A DNA stretch of 64,000 nucleotides from Amyelois transitella (Eukaryota; Arthropoda; Insecta; Lepidoptera; Pyralidae). The first letter of the stretch is position 1, and the number at the start of each line of letters is the position of its first letter. The notes beneath the pieces were generated by a model. The model was not told the origin of the DNA and did no database searches. It saw nothing but the letters and a program-made list of their open reading frames with translations. The DNA is taken from contig NC_083513.1 in assembly GCF_032362555.1 (NCBI RefSeq), positions 6,200,001 to 6,264,000 on the forward strand, written 5' to 3'. The translations under genes and the position numbers were made by a program. Positions 12,450 through 23,334 of this stretch are shown here, in pieces.

Positions 12450-13125
12450 ATAAACAACAAGCGGTGAAGCGTTGGGTAATACGCCATCAAGAAGAGGGTA
12501 GTGTAAAAAGTAGAACGCGGAGCGGCCGTCGTCCGCTAATCAACACAGCGACACGCCACACAGCGGAGATCCATGGTGGAACAGTACGAAAATAATGGCT
12601 TCATACCGACCAGAATATTTGCGGAACAGTTCGACACGTCAGTGGTTACTGTTCACCTACACCACACACCACAGACAGCCAGCAAGAAAGCCGTATTTAT
12701 CCGAAATAAATAAGCAAAGACGTTTAGAATTTGCTCGGCAGTATTTGGATTTTGACTAGAAAAAAGCGATATTTACGGACAAAAAGTTCGTTTATGTCAT
12801 CACAACACGGTAGAAATAGAAATAGAAGAAATGCAACTCGGTATGAAGAAAAAAATATTGTGCCAATATGGAGTCTGGACGCATATCTGTAAATATGTGG
12901 GGCTGGATGAGTGCTGCCAGGATTAGGAACAGGCGTGGATAGCAGGACGCGCTACAGCTGCTCATTATGTGCAAGTGCTGCAAGAAACCATGTTACCAAC
13001 TGTGCGGTGTATTTATCCGATTGATGATATGCCAACAATATCATTTGTGCAAGACAACTGCCCTGTGCATCGAGTCCATATAGTGCGTGAAAGGTTCTAC
13101 CAATTTATATTAAAAGTACTAATTA
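12450..13125 (+). pseudogene. Tc1/mariner-type transposase, degenerate
   Basis: Across several frames the text recalls a Tc1/mariner transposase. An N-terminal helix-turn-helix and linker come first (QQAVKRWVIRHQEEGSVK, then SRTRSGRRP, like the GRPR linker). Later come QVLQETMLPTVRCIYP and SFVQDNCPVHRVHIVRE, which matches the QDNxPxH signature around the second catalytic Asp. Stops and frameshifts interrupt it (for example after GGTVRK, and near 12710-12760), so it makes no enzyme. I did not find clear terminal inverted repeats. The family call is firm only at superfamily level. Confidence 0.65.
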
Positions 13126-14012
13126 CTTGGATAGTATTTTAAGGACAGCTTCAATATCTTTTCTTTATGAAAACGAATAATTAAGCTGTAACCTTAATAA
13201 CAGGAGATAAGTGGATAATACAATTAGTGTAATATACTATATATGTATAGATTTATATAATCATCCATATGTAAATAAAACTATAGGTAAACTGTTTCAA
13301 TAAAATTTACTAATTTTAATTATTGAATGTTTTATTTTGCTCCCTCTTCTTTAATATTTCTTGCTGATTTCCGTGTTTGAAGACACGGGTATTGTAATTC
13401 TTAGATATCAGTTAGTTTGTTAGTCAGTCAGTTACTTAGTTCAAATGGCACCTTGAAACATTAAAAATTGTCAGTAACAAAAAATACAAAAAAAATTGAA
13501 TAACTTCGGAATCCAAGTTACGCTAGTAACTAGAACAAGCGAGTGTGAGCAAGCGAGATTATCTAATAATATCTTAGATCTCACTTGCTCACACGAAGTA
13601 ATAAAATTGCTACCCAATAACTTTCAAAGGTTCCCACTACCTATGTTAGGGTCGTGTGCAGACAAACTTTCAACCTTATTGAAATCACATAAGTCTGGCA
13701 GTCGCAGGCTTCCCTCTATAGGCAAATCTTATGCAAATAATGAGAGACGACGATATCTTGATCGACAATTATCGGGGCCAGTTCGGCCATCGTTGATTAC
13801 CGTCTCTTTCTGTTTTGTTATGTTATATGTCATAGAATAATAAACTGTTTTACTTAGTAATCATTGGTATTAAAGACCGTATTCATTTGAAGAAATATTA
13901 ATTCTTTTTAAATATGCATGTGTGTGTGTATCTAGTGGAACCACAGTGCACGCTATTTTAACCCGTAAGAATTTTAAAACTATGACTGCAGATATGAACG
14001 CGATCGTACATT

Positions 14013-14260
14013 ATAATCACGTCTATATCCCTTGCGGAGTAGACAGAGCCAACAGTCTTGTAAAGACTGATAGGCCACGTTCAGTTATTTGGCTTTAAGA
14101 TAGAATAAAGATTCAAAAAGTGACAGGTTGCTAGCTTAAAAGAAGAATCCCAAGTTCATAAGCCTACCCCTTAGTCGCGACTTTTACGACCTTCATGGAA
14201 GAGAGATTCTGATGGAGTAGTCCTATTATTTTTTTCTATTGGTGCAGACACACGGCACGA
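14013..14260 (-). mobile_element. SINE-A, nearly full length
   Basis: Read on +, the copy starts ATAATCACGTCTATATCCCT and continues through GGAGTAGACAGAGCCAACAG, GGCCACGTTCAG, AGTGACAGGTTGCTAGC, a TTAGTCGCGACTTTTACGAC block and TCTATTGGTGC. Its sense strand is minus, because the TATG-rich tail and the LINE-like end mark the 3' end. It is one of the best copies in the window. Confidence 0.7.
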
Positions 14261-14884
14261 ACAAAAACATCTGATCAAAATAGGTCGAACAAAATCATTT
14301 TCAACATGATGCTATTCAGAAATAGCAAATAGCAATAAGGGTTTCCATATTGTAATAGATACTAGATTAACATAAAATAACTTTGTATCATTTTCAAAAT
14401 AGCGATAAAGTCCCATACCTAATTAGATATGGCACTATATGACTTACGTTTTGAGAGAAGTTAAGCCGTGCGAAGTGCGATCATAATCTATAATCTACAT
14501 ATGTGAACTTTTACGGAGAACGAAGTCTTGAATAAACCAAAGGTTATGCGGGTTCAAAAGTGGTTTTCTACTAGGTAAACTGGAGATGAGCCCTATAGTA
14601 ATAAATTTGCTCGTAGTAACTCTACTAATAATTGTATATCAAAATTATAAAAACAAGTTCCCGTTGGAAAAAAAAACAAACTCTATTTCTGAAGGAAACA
14701 CGGTTTGTGCATTTTCAAATATTTGCAAACAGCAATTCGTTCGTCGTTACTTTTGTGTTTTTTCGAATGCAAAAGCTAAAAAAAGCTTTGAAATGACGCT
14801 ACCGTGCCAAATGCCAGGGGATGGTAATAGTAATTAAGTACGTTATAAATTTTAAATCTAAATGAGTTTTGACGTGTTATCCCT

Positions 14885-15020
14885 AGATACGTCTTCATCC
14901 ATTAAGGGGTAGACAAAGCCAACAGTCTTCCAAAGACTAAGGCCAGGTTCAGTTGACGGAAATGAGGTTGAAATAGTGACAGGTTGCTAGCCTATCGCCT
15001 TAAAGAAAAATCCCAAATTA
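14885..15020 (-). mobile_element. SINE-A fragment
   Basis: GGGGTAGACAAAGCCAACAG, AGTCTTCCAAAGACT, AGGCCAGGTTCAGTTG and AGTGACAGGTTGCTAGCC occur in the family order. Confidence 0.65.
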
Positions 15021-15227
15021 AGTCTTTTTTAGACTGTTTCTGATTCAGTTAATAACCAAATGTAGGGAGATTTTATTCACTTTAGAATGGGACGACTCCA
15101 TCTCTTTCCCAAGGACGTAAAACGTGACTAAGGAAATAGGCACATTCATCAAGTGCAGCTTTTACCATGATCTGTGGTGCAAAGGTCGTCACAAAGGCGA
15201 GGATATCATTTAGGAGATTATACATAC

Positions 15228-15320
15228 TATATATAATCACATCTTTATCACTTTCTGGGTAGAAAGAGCCAACAGTCTCAAAAAGACTGAAAGGCCATGT
15301 TCTGCTGTATGGCTTATGAT
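15228..15320 (-). mobile_element. SINE-A fragment
   Basis: ATATAATCACATCTTTATCA, then GGGTAGAAAGAGCCAACAG and AAGGCCATGTTCTGCTGTAT, match the 3' half of the family. Confidence 0.6.
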
Positions 15321-16679
15321 ATAGCAAATCTAAATGCGTTAATTCGGGGATTAAACGTCTATTTTAAGAAACCAAATGTAGGGAGATTTAATTCAGCTAC
15401 ATAATGTGATTCGTTTGTGTACTTACGATTCACCCACTGGATATATCGCTGAACGAACGTACGATGGAAAGTAAATGGAATGTTAGGTTGGGTTCTATTC
15501 ACTGATTCTAATTTACACGTAAATATACTCAAACAGTACTTATGTAAAGCTTGCTATGGAATATTTTAAAAATAGCTATAAAAAAACATAGAACAGACAG
15601 ATAAAAAATAATAACCTATTAGGTATACACGCATGTAACTAGGTACTTATATTTTTCTTCAGAAAATAGTCCAGGCTTAGTATATATATAATTTTATTGT
15701 ATATATCTTATTGGTCTGATATATTAAAAAATATTTGCCAAACTTCAAAAAGAAATTTCACAACCGGTTTTAGAATTTCATTTCTCTATCTATTTTCATT
15801 AATAAATTATGTTTTATTGTATTTACTAAATTCAAAGACGGATATTCAAGGATGGTGACTAATTAAATATATAGTAAGAACATGACACAGTTTTAAAATT
15901 TAACCTATTGGTTGGATATTCTGTAACTTATGTTTTGCAGAAAATTCAAGGAATATTGTAGAACCACAAAACCTATTTATAACATTGAAACCATCTATCA
16001 ACGTCCGTGTTATCCGAGAACACATTTTCTAGTTTGTTCTTATACAAATTACTTACGCCAAGAAAATCTAACAAACTTTGAAGCAAGTCACGTTTGTTTC
16101 ATAAAAATAAATATTCAGTGTAGCTAACAATCAACATTCCCAAAAACACTTTATATACTTAGAGTTAAGGGATAACACAAAAATGGTTCTTCTTCTCCCT
16201 AGTATTTTAAACTTTTTAGTATGTTTTCCCGTAAGGAATAAAGACGTGATATTTGAAGTAATGTGGTAAATACTATGAATTTAGCCGTATCAAACGTCAG
16301 ATCTTACTGATATAACAAGTTCAATGCGTGCTTTTGAAAATATAATTTTAAAGCCTTCGACATTCTTTATGAAACCCTCCTGTTGTTTACTTACATTGTT
16401 TCAGACAAGTTTCCCCTTCAATAAACCTGGAATGCCACTAAGGGTCAATGTCCATTAACATTCTGGAGCATTTAAAAGGCAACTTAAGTTCACAAAGCGG
16501 CTGTTTCAATAAAACAAATGACCATTCGAGGAACGCAAAAGATTTCTTTATGAAACTTTTATAACTTAATCCACGGCATATTTTCTTTTTCTAACAAAAT
16601 ATCAATCATCCCTTGCTCTTCCTGGAGTCAGTTCCGATTACTTACATCCTCACTCATAACTTTTTAACAGTGATCCTGA

Positions 16680-16900
16680 AGCTGGATCCGTGATTTGGTG
16701 CATGAGGTTTTGCGTGAGGTGAGGCGAAGCGACTCCTAACTTATCTGTGCAGGGTATCCTAACCCGTATTAGCGTCACTTATTGTCGTGTGGGATCATTG
16801 AATTACTTGGACAAAATCACTTGACCCAACTCAATACGTTATCATCATCATCACATCTCATCAAATTTCCTCACGATGTTTTACCTCCCCGTTAAAGTTT
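16680..16900 (+). repeat. interspersed repeat fragment (family C)
   Basis: GGCGAAGCGACTCCTAAC and CCTCACGATGTTTTACCTCC resemble blocks I recognise from repetitive DNA in moth genomes. Related blocks recur here near 24260-24420, 29521-29850, 38795-38960 and 57537-57620. I cannot name the parent element. Confidence 0.4.
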
Positions 16901-17054
16901 CAGTAAGCTAGTGTACATAACTCAGAAAAGAGACTATGGTACATGGGCGAGGAAAGATATGAAGATATGCCCTCCACGCGCAATATGCATTTTTTGGTTA
17001 CCTTGCCGATTCGACATCCGACGCTTAAAAAATCTAAATAAATATAATAAAATT

Positions 17055-17315
17055 AACTTGGGATTCTTCATTAAGCCGACGGGCTAGCAACCAGTCACTA
17101 TTTAAAAGTCAATTTCATCAAAATTCAAAATTCAAAATTTTTTATTCATTATTATAGGATATTATTATATCGCTTAATAATTGTCGTATGGTTTAACAAC
17201 TTGGTTGACGTCAAATTAAGACTAGCAAGCTTAACGTGGCATTTCAATTTTTCAAGACTATTTGGTATGTCTACCCCGCAAGGGATGAAGACGTGACTAT
17301 ATGTATGTATGTAAT
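17055..17315 (+). mobile_element. SINE-A interrupted by another insertion
   Basis: The head part (GGGATTCTTCATTAAGCCGA, CGGGCTAGCAACCAGTCACT) and the tail part (ACGTGGCATTTCAATTTTTC, CTACCCCGCAAGGGATGAAG) belong to one copy. About 110 bases of AT-rich foreign sequence, beginning near CAAAATTCAAAATTC at about 17119, sit between them. This looks like a nested insertion. The copy ends in a TATGTATG microsatellite. Confidence 0.6.
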
Positions 17316-17948
17316 AAGGTAGGTACTCTCATAAGAGTTTAAAATATAGAAAGGAATTGTACGAAACACTTCGCCCTTTAGTAAATTCATTGATAGAGGT
17401 TGCTTTGAATTGACTTCACCTACTTTCTTAGGTACCTATATAAAGGGTAGACTATCTCTTGTATTACGCTGCATAATTAATTTGGCTCTCACTTTACCCA
17501 CATTGAATTGATTTCCATTATTGCAGTGGAGGAACAAGTTACTGGAAAATAAAGTGTTTTACTTTTATAAGGTATATGCAACTACTCGTTAGTACTTACA
17601 ATTTCTCGTATTCTCAATAAGAATTTTTAATGTACCTACTTACATATGTATGCAAACTTATTAGGTAGGTACTACGAGTATTATCATGTGAATATTAGTT
17701 ATTAAAATTATTATAGGCCGATAAAATAAGTAAGTTTACGTAACGTAAAACAATAATGATATAAAAGCAATTTTGATTCAATATGTATAATAAATATGAA
17801 TGAATAAAAAAACTCATAAATGTTTAAATGATTTAGGAAATTCAGTCAAAGTAAAATTAATTTACGTCACTGTCACCATTTAGTAACTACGTAACGCCGC
17901 TGCTACAAAACTTTTAGTAAAGAGATTTAAAATCAAATTGTTACTTTT

Positions 17949-18060
17949 GAGCCGTGTGGTTCCCGGCACCAATATAAAAAAAGAGTAGGAGCACTCCATT
18001 TCTTTTCAATGTAATAGGCGACTAAGGGAAAAAAGCCTACCGGGCCTCCTCTATTAGCTT
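17949..18060 (+). mobile_element. SINE-A head fragment
   Basis: GAGCCGTGTGGTTCCCGGCA, followed by CCAATA and then GTAATAGGCGACTAAGGGA, is the 5' (head) end of the family. No tail is attached. Confidence 0.55.
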
Positions 18061-18435
18061 TACTTCTGAAGGTCTAAAATCTATATAGTTTGTCAAATTT
18101 TATTAAATACGACTATGGTCCAGGTATATTTTAGAATAACTGTAGAAAAGTAACTCAACTTCACAAGTTTACCTACCTTTTTCTCACAATTTCAATATTT
18201 ATTTTACATAACTAACCAAAATATTTAGATGTGTTCCGTAAAGAAACGTGAAGCTTTTTACATATCAATAGGCTTTTGTATTATTCAAAATCAAATAAAA
18301 AACATCGTAAATCTACCAGAATGATCTATGAATGTCTAATCCAGTACTCACGTCTCCGCGTCCTGAATAAGCAAAATCTTTCTGAAATCAGAATATAACA
18401 GATACCTAAAATATATGAAACTTAAAAGAGTTTTA

Positions 18436-18485
18436 AATGCGAAGTGGACAGATGTAGTCTCTGCCTACCCCTCTGGGATAGTCTT
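18436..18485 (+). mobile_element. LINE 3'-end scrap
   Basis: GCGAAGTGGACAGATGTAGT, continuing into CTCTGCCTACCCCTCTGGGA, matches the last 50 coding bases of the LINE with substitutions. Confidence 0.55.
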
Positions 18486-20024
18486 GACATTAATATACTT
18501 ATGTAAGTTTAAGAAATTCCAATGAATTTACTCAACTTTGTAATAATTAAATCTCAACTTGGAGAATGACAGACAACGTTTAATGGGAGAATAATGTATG
18601 TCATTTGAAGAAACATTAAGTCCAGATTGTTTCAAATGCCCGCCCTAGTTAGGATCTTAATTAGGCATTCTGGATCTAAAGTCTTGAAGGATCCAACTCC
18701 GGCGAAGATTAGGACAACTTAAGCTAATGAAATGCGGTTATATTCAAAGAGCTAATAATTTACGACAATTATTCTGAAATAGTTAATGCAGACTTTACAA
18801 TTCCCATGTGTTTTAATAAACAGTGTCTTATGTACCTAACTACATATTTTCACCTACCAAGGTTTTGGGTTAAACATTTATATTTGCCTACTTAACAAGA
18901 TAATGTGCATTATCACGAAGAAAAGGTACTTACCATACTTTTTTAAATCTTCCACCAAGTCAAGATTACTTTGCGAAAACGGAACACCATTTTCTAAACT
19001 CGTAAAATCATTGCCGGATTACGTCACTTTACTAGAGCCAGATAAGGATCACGGGATAACCGGCCTTCAGTTACTGGACATAAATTTATCTTAACCCATG
19101 GTTATGAACCACTTGGGGCGTTATGCGACCTCTCTTTAAGGCTACTTAAAATAAATTGATGGATTAGATATACATATTTTGAACCATAGAATGTTATCGA
19201 AATTGGTATTATCAGTTGTATTTTTATTAGATGAATATCCTACCTAGGTGGTAGTATCCTAGGTCTAGACAGTTGCTGGCAGTAGGTAGTTTTTTTTCTA
19301 TGTGCCGAGAATTATGAAATTAGTCTTGAATTCTTTAGTTTAATTAGAACATTTTTAGTTTGAAACTATTAACTAGGTATGTAAGTAAAAACTAGTTTAA
19401 ATACGAAATATGTTTCATGTCATGAGAATATTTACGTAGTCGGCAGCATGCGCTTTTCCTAAGTAGGTAAATGACGACTAGGTTGCAGTTATATTATTTT
19501 ACAATTCTGGAACTGGAAAGCGGCTGTGCTAGCCATCTTTATCACGAAGGTAGACTTATTAAGTACACAATGTTGAAAATAATTAAGATATTGAATAAAA
19601 CTAAAATCTGTACCCCAAACCTATGCTTTATACAGCAACGGTTTCACTTTCTACAAGACTTTGAAAGAAACTGCAATCGGCAGCCGCTAGATGTCGCTTA
19701 GAAAGAGTACAGAGTATGTTTTATGCAATGATTTATGTTTTATGATATGATGCACAAAAAGCGGCCTTATCGCATTATGCAATCTCTTCTAGGCAACCAA
19801 GAGAACAATGCATTTTATAGTGGTATAAATATTATTATGGTAGAAGATACTTTTATCATGCAAAACCTTCAATAAGGCTATTACGTTCAATACTAATATT
19901 TTCATAGTTGATGAAATGAATACCTAATATGATAATTTCAAATTCCCATGCTAAGAAACTATCAATATAATACGATGAAGAAATATAATAGTTTTGATTG
20001 ACTATTTGAATGTCTATTATATCA

Positions 20025-20120
20025 TCAAGCCAAAAAGCTGAACGTGGCCTTTCAATCTTTTCAAGACTGTTGGCTCTGTCTACCCCGAAAGGGGTACAGA
20101 CGTGACTATATGTATGCGTG
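20025..20120 (+). mobile_element. SINE-A 3'-half fragment
   Basis: AACGTGGCCTTTCAATCTTT, CAAGACTGTTGGCTCTGTC and TACCCCGAAAGGGGTACAGA, followed by a GTGACTATATGTATG tail. Confidence 0.65.
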
Positions 20121-21647
20121 TATATGATTAAGATATAAATTAAGGAAAAAATACATTATTGTGTTTTAGGGACGATTTATTTTGATTCAATATGAAATAA
20201 ATTAAATCTAATCTTAATGTTATATACCCTTACAGGGTTAACTGCCACAAAACAAAGAAAGTACCTATATCACAAAAAAGTGGCAACACTCAATGTGTGC
20301 AAATAATTTTTTTAAATTATTTCATTCTAAGATTCACAACCGTGCACAACAACGGCTGTTAAATTATATCGAATTTACACAAATACAGAAAACTTACGTT
20401 TAAAAAACATCTTCCTACCAAATACTAAAACAGAACTGAAAATTTTGTAAGAAAACAAAGACACCATAATGAGATCTATTCATCATACGTGTGTTAAATA
20501 ACCTATCATTGCATATTTATTATCTAAAGATTTGTATGGGATCACTTCGAAAATATTTTGATGAAGATTTCTAGGTGTATTTAATGTATAACAATAAGTT
20601 TTCCCAATGGTTTTCATTAAAGTGCGACAACGTAAACATTTATTCAAATCTTGAGTTATCTTACCATCCTTTCTTTTCAGTTTTACATATTATCTGGTAA
20701 TATGAAAAAAAAAGTATTCCTCATACATACTTTTTTAGAAATAAAATAATATTAGATACAATTTTTTGTAATTTAATAAAATAAAAAGTTGCTGCACACA
20801 ATGACTATCAAAATTACTAGTTTATTTTTTAGTAAGTTACATTTCCAAGTTCATTCCAATCATTAAGTTGTTAATTAGTAAGTAAAACAAATGTAAAATA
20901 CCTTAAAAACTATGATACACATAATGTGTATGATGCCCACAATAAAATTAAACAAAATTGTAATAGGAATCTAAATTTAATAATAAATGAATGCTATTAG
21001 ATGTAACAAAGTAGTGTTTTGTTGAACTTGGACATTAAGAAAATCAAGACGCATACTTAAATAGAATAAAATCTATACCAAAATGTTGTACTTCCTTTTA
21101 TTCTCCTATTTAACTAACATTAATTTACAAGTCATATATTCACCACTTTAAATCCAATGACTGGTTTTAATAAGGTAATTATTTTGACAAATTTAATAAT
21201 GATTAATAAAATGAAAGCATAGCACTATGCATTTGCATTTTTTTTAATTTTCCCAATCTCATGGCGTAACTTAAGGTAAGGCTGCTTCATAGATTTATAG
21301 AATTCCTATAAATAAAAGAGACGAAATTTATAAACCAGAATTACGCACTAGCATTTAAGTGAAGATACACGATCATCATGATCATTTACGCCAGCCCATC
21401 GCCGGACAGCGCTATGTAATACAATAAGAAATATAATTCTGTGGAGAACTAAGGCTGTCTTCAGATATCGGGAACCTTTAATTCCGACTTGCTTATTAGA
21501 AAGGTACTGAACTATTTGCAATCAGCGAGAATTGCACCAATTACAGCATGTTAAAATATCGTATTATGTATGCGATCGTTCGCTTGCTGCTCACTGTTGA
21601 TTTCAATACGATACTCGTATTTGAACGAACGATTGAATCCACGTTTT

Positions 21648-22126
21648 GGTACCGTAAAATGTTCCTACTTTGCTCCTTTAAGGTTAATTATGCTCCAATT
21701 TTCTGAAATGTTTTGTCGCTTGATATGTCCAAAAAGTTGCGACATTGCGAAAGAATATAAAATTACTTCACGTAAAAATATGGTTTATTTTGATTTTTAC
21801 AAATTTTTTGACACTTGTTGCTATAAATAAAGGTAAACCATAACATTACTGGAACATTTAAAAAGCAAGGCATAACTTTGCTCAAAAAGCTTCTACAATC
21901 AAGATTGGTCGTGAAATATACCAGGAGCAAAGTTATGCATGACCTGTAACTTTGCTCCTTATTCGTAGTTTTATTATATATAATGGAATACTTAATTACG
22001 ATTACCTATATTATATTCTTTGAATAAATACTTCAGTGTATGTTCATCATTAATAAATCAAAACAATATTCATAATTAAATTTTTTTGGAGCAAATATTG
22101 GAGTAAAGTAGGACCATTCTGTGGTA
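21648..22126. mobile_element. MITE-like element with ACTTTGCTCC motifs
   Basis: The left end (GTACCGTAAAATGTTCCTAC, then TTTGCTCC) and the right end, read on the opposite strand (GTACCACAGAATGGTCCTAC, then TTTACTCC), form imperfect terminal inverted repeats about 480 bases apart. ACTTTGCTCC-like motifs recur inside in both orientations (near 21872, 21922, 21949 and 22087). There is no transposase frame, so it would be non-autonomous. I cannot assign a superfamily or a clear target-site duplication. Confidence 0.45.
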
Positions 22127-22696
22127 CGTCGTTTGTTCGGTAGAGGCAGCACTGTCGCTGGCTCTGTTACTGCTTTGCTTTTGGTAATACGTAATACGAA
22201 ATTGTCATATGGAGCAGAGCAGATTTAGAAAAATTTCGAACTTTGACAGCTTGCACATTAACGTAAATTACTAACCATAGTAACGTGTAATACGTAAATA
22301 CTAATAAATTTCCGGAAACACATTCAGTAAATTTATTAGATTTTACGTATCGTCATCATATTGTCAGACAGGTTATTTGATATCATGTAAAATTAATAAT
22401 CATAGTAGCGCCACAGATACTTGTGTTCATAAGACATTTTGGTTAAGGAGCGAAGTACAAAATAGTGTATTTTTATATCACTACTAATCACACACTGATA
22501 CAATATAGGACCCATCTTGTGATATTGAAAAGTTTGAGCAATTTTACACGCACCAAGAAATATTTTCATATTTATAGATTTGCATGTAATTTTAAATTAA
22601 AGACTAGTTATTTTCTTGTTCGGACACTAATGCGAAAGAACCTACGTAACATAAACTGCGACTTTAGATATAATTGACGATAAATTTATAATTCAG

Positions 22697-22786
22697 CTAA
22701 ATTGATGACATTATGGGAATATACTATTAATGAGTAGGTATATTATTAATAGTATATAGTATATTGGCTGTCATCAATTTATTGTT
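22697..22786. repeat. imperfect AT-rich palindrome
   Basis: AAATTGATGACA on the left pairs with TGTCATCAATTT on the right, and ATATACTATTAAT pairs with ATTAATAGTATAT closer in. It could be a very short MITE or a hairpin. Confidence 0.45.
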
Positions 22787-22852
22787 TACAAATATTGTAG
22801 ACTAATAAAATAGAATACATAAGCGAATATGACGATGGACAGGAAATGACTT

Positions 22853-22909
22853 GGATGTTATTGTACAATATATATATATATATATATATATATTACAGGT
22901 ACAATAACA
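22853..22909. repeat. (TA)n microsatellite inside a 13-bp inverted repeat
   Basis: About 14 TA units (about 22866-22893) are bracketed by GATGTTATTGTAC and GTACAATAACATC, perfect inverted repeats. The whole unit can fold into one long cruciform. Confidence 0.6.
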
Positions 22910-23334
22910 TCTAACAACCTATAATAACAAGCGATGCACTTCTTATGAGCTAGGTACGTACATACGAATTTTGTTTGGGCAAGCTAGTATGTCATTGAGT
23001 GGCTGCCAAGTATTCTCTATAAAGGCGATGATTCCTACATCACTAATTCTTCGATTTAATAGCTTTTGACGATTCTTTAAATAAACTAACATCGCAGTTA
23101 TATTTACAAGAAAATAATAAGGAATATAAAACAGTCAAATAACTTAATTCGTTCTCACAGAAACGAGCGCTGACGTTGACGTAATGACGTAAATTGACCA
23201 ATCGCATTACGTTTCATCAAAAAAATGTAGCGTTGTTATTGATTGTTCACTTCTGTGATATCACGCCCAAGTCCCTTGTCAATACCACAAGCAAGTTAGA
23301 GATTTCTTTACCTATTACATATGTATTTTTAATT

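Larger units (their letters stand above)
13126..23334. other. gene desert with many SINE-A copies and a MITE-like element
   Basis: I see no supported gene. Contents are a hairpin at 13543-13594, SINE-A copies at about 14013, 14885, 15228, 17055, 17949 and 20025, a LINE scrap (18436-18485), a lepidopteran-type repeat fragment (16680-16900), a MITE-like element (21648-22126), and AT-rich palindromes (22697-22786, 22853-22909). A 114-codon frame at 13496 opens with TTG and is not gene-like. Confidence 0.5.

Noticed and set aside
13496..13840. 114-codon frame on +
   Set aside because: It opens with TTG, not ATG, spans a hairpin, and has no domain-like or membrane-like features or splice context.
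14586..14837. 83-codon frame with a hydrophobic N-terminus on +
   Set aside because: The hydrophobic start is what AT-rich DNA encodes by chance. No family, promoter or splice support was seen.
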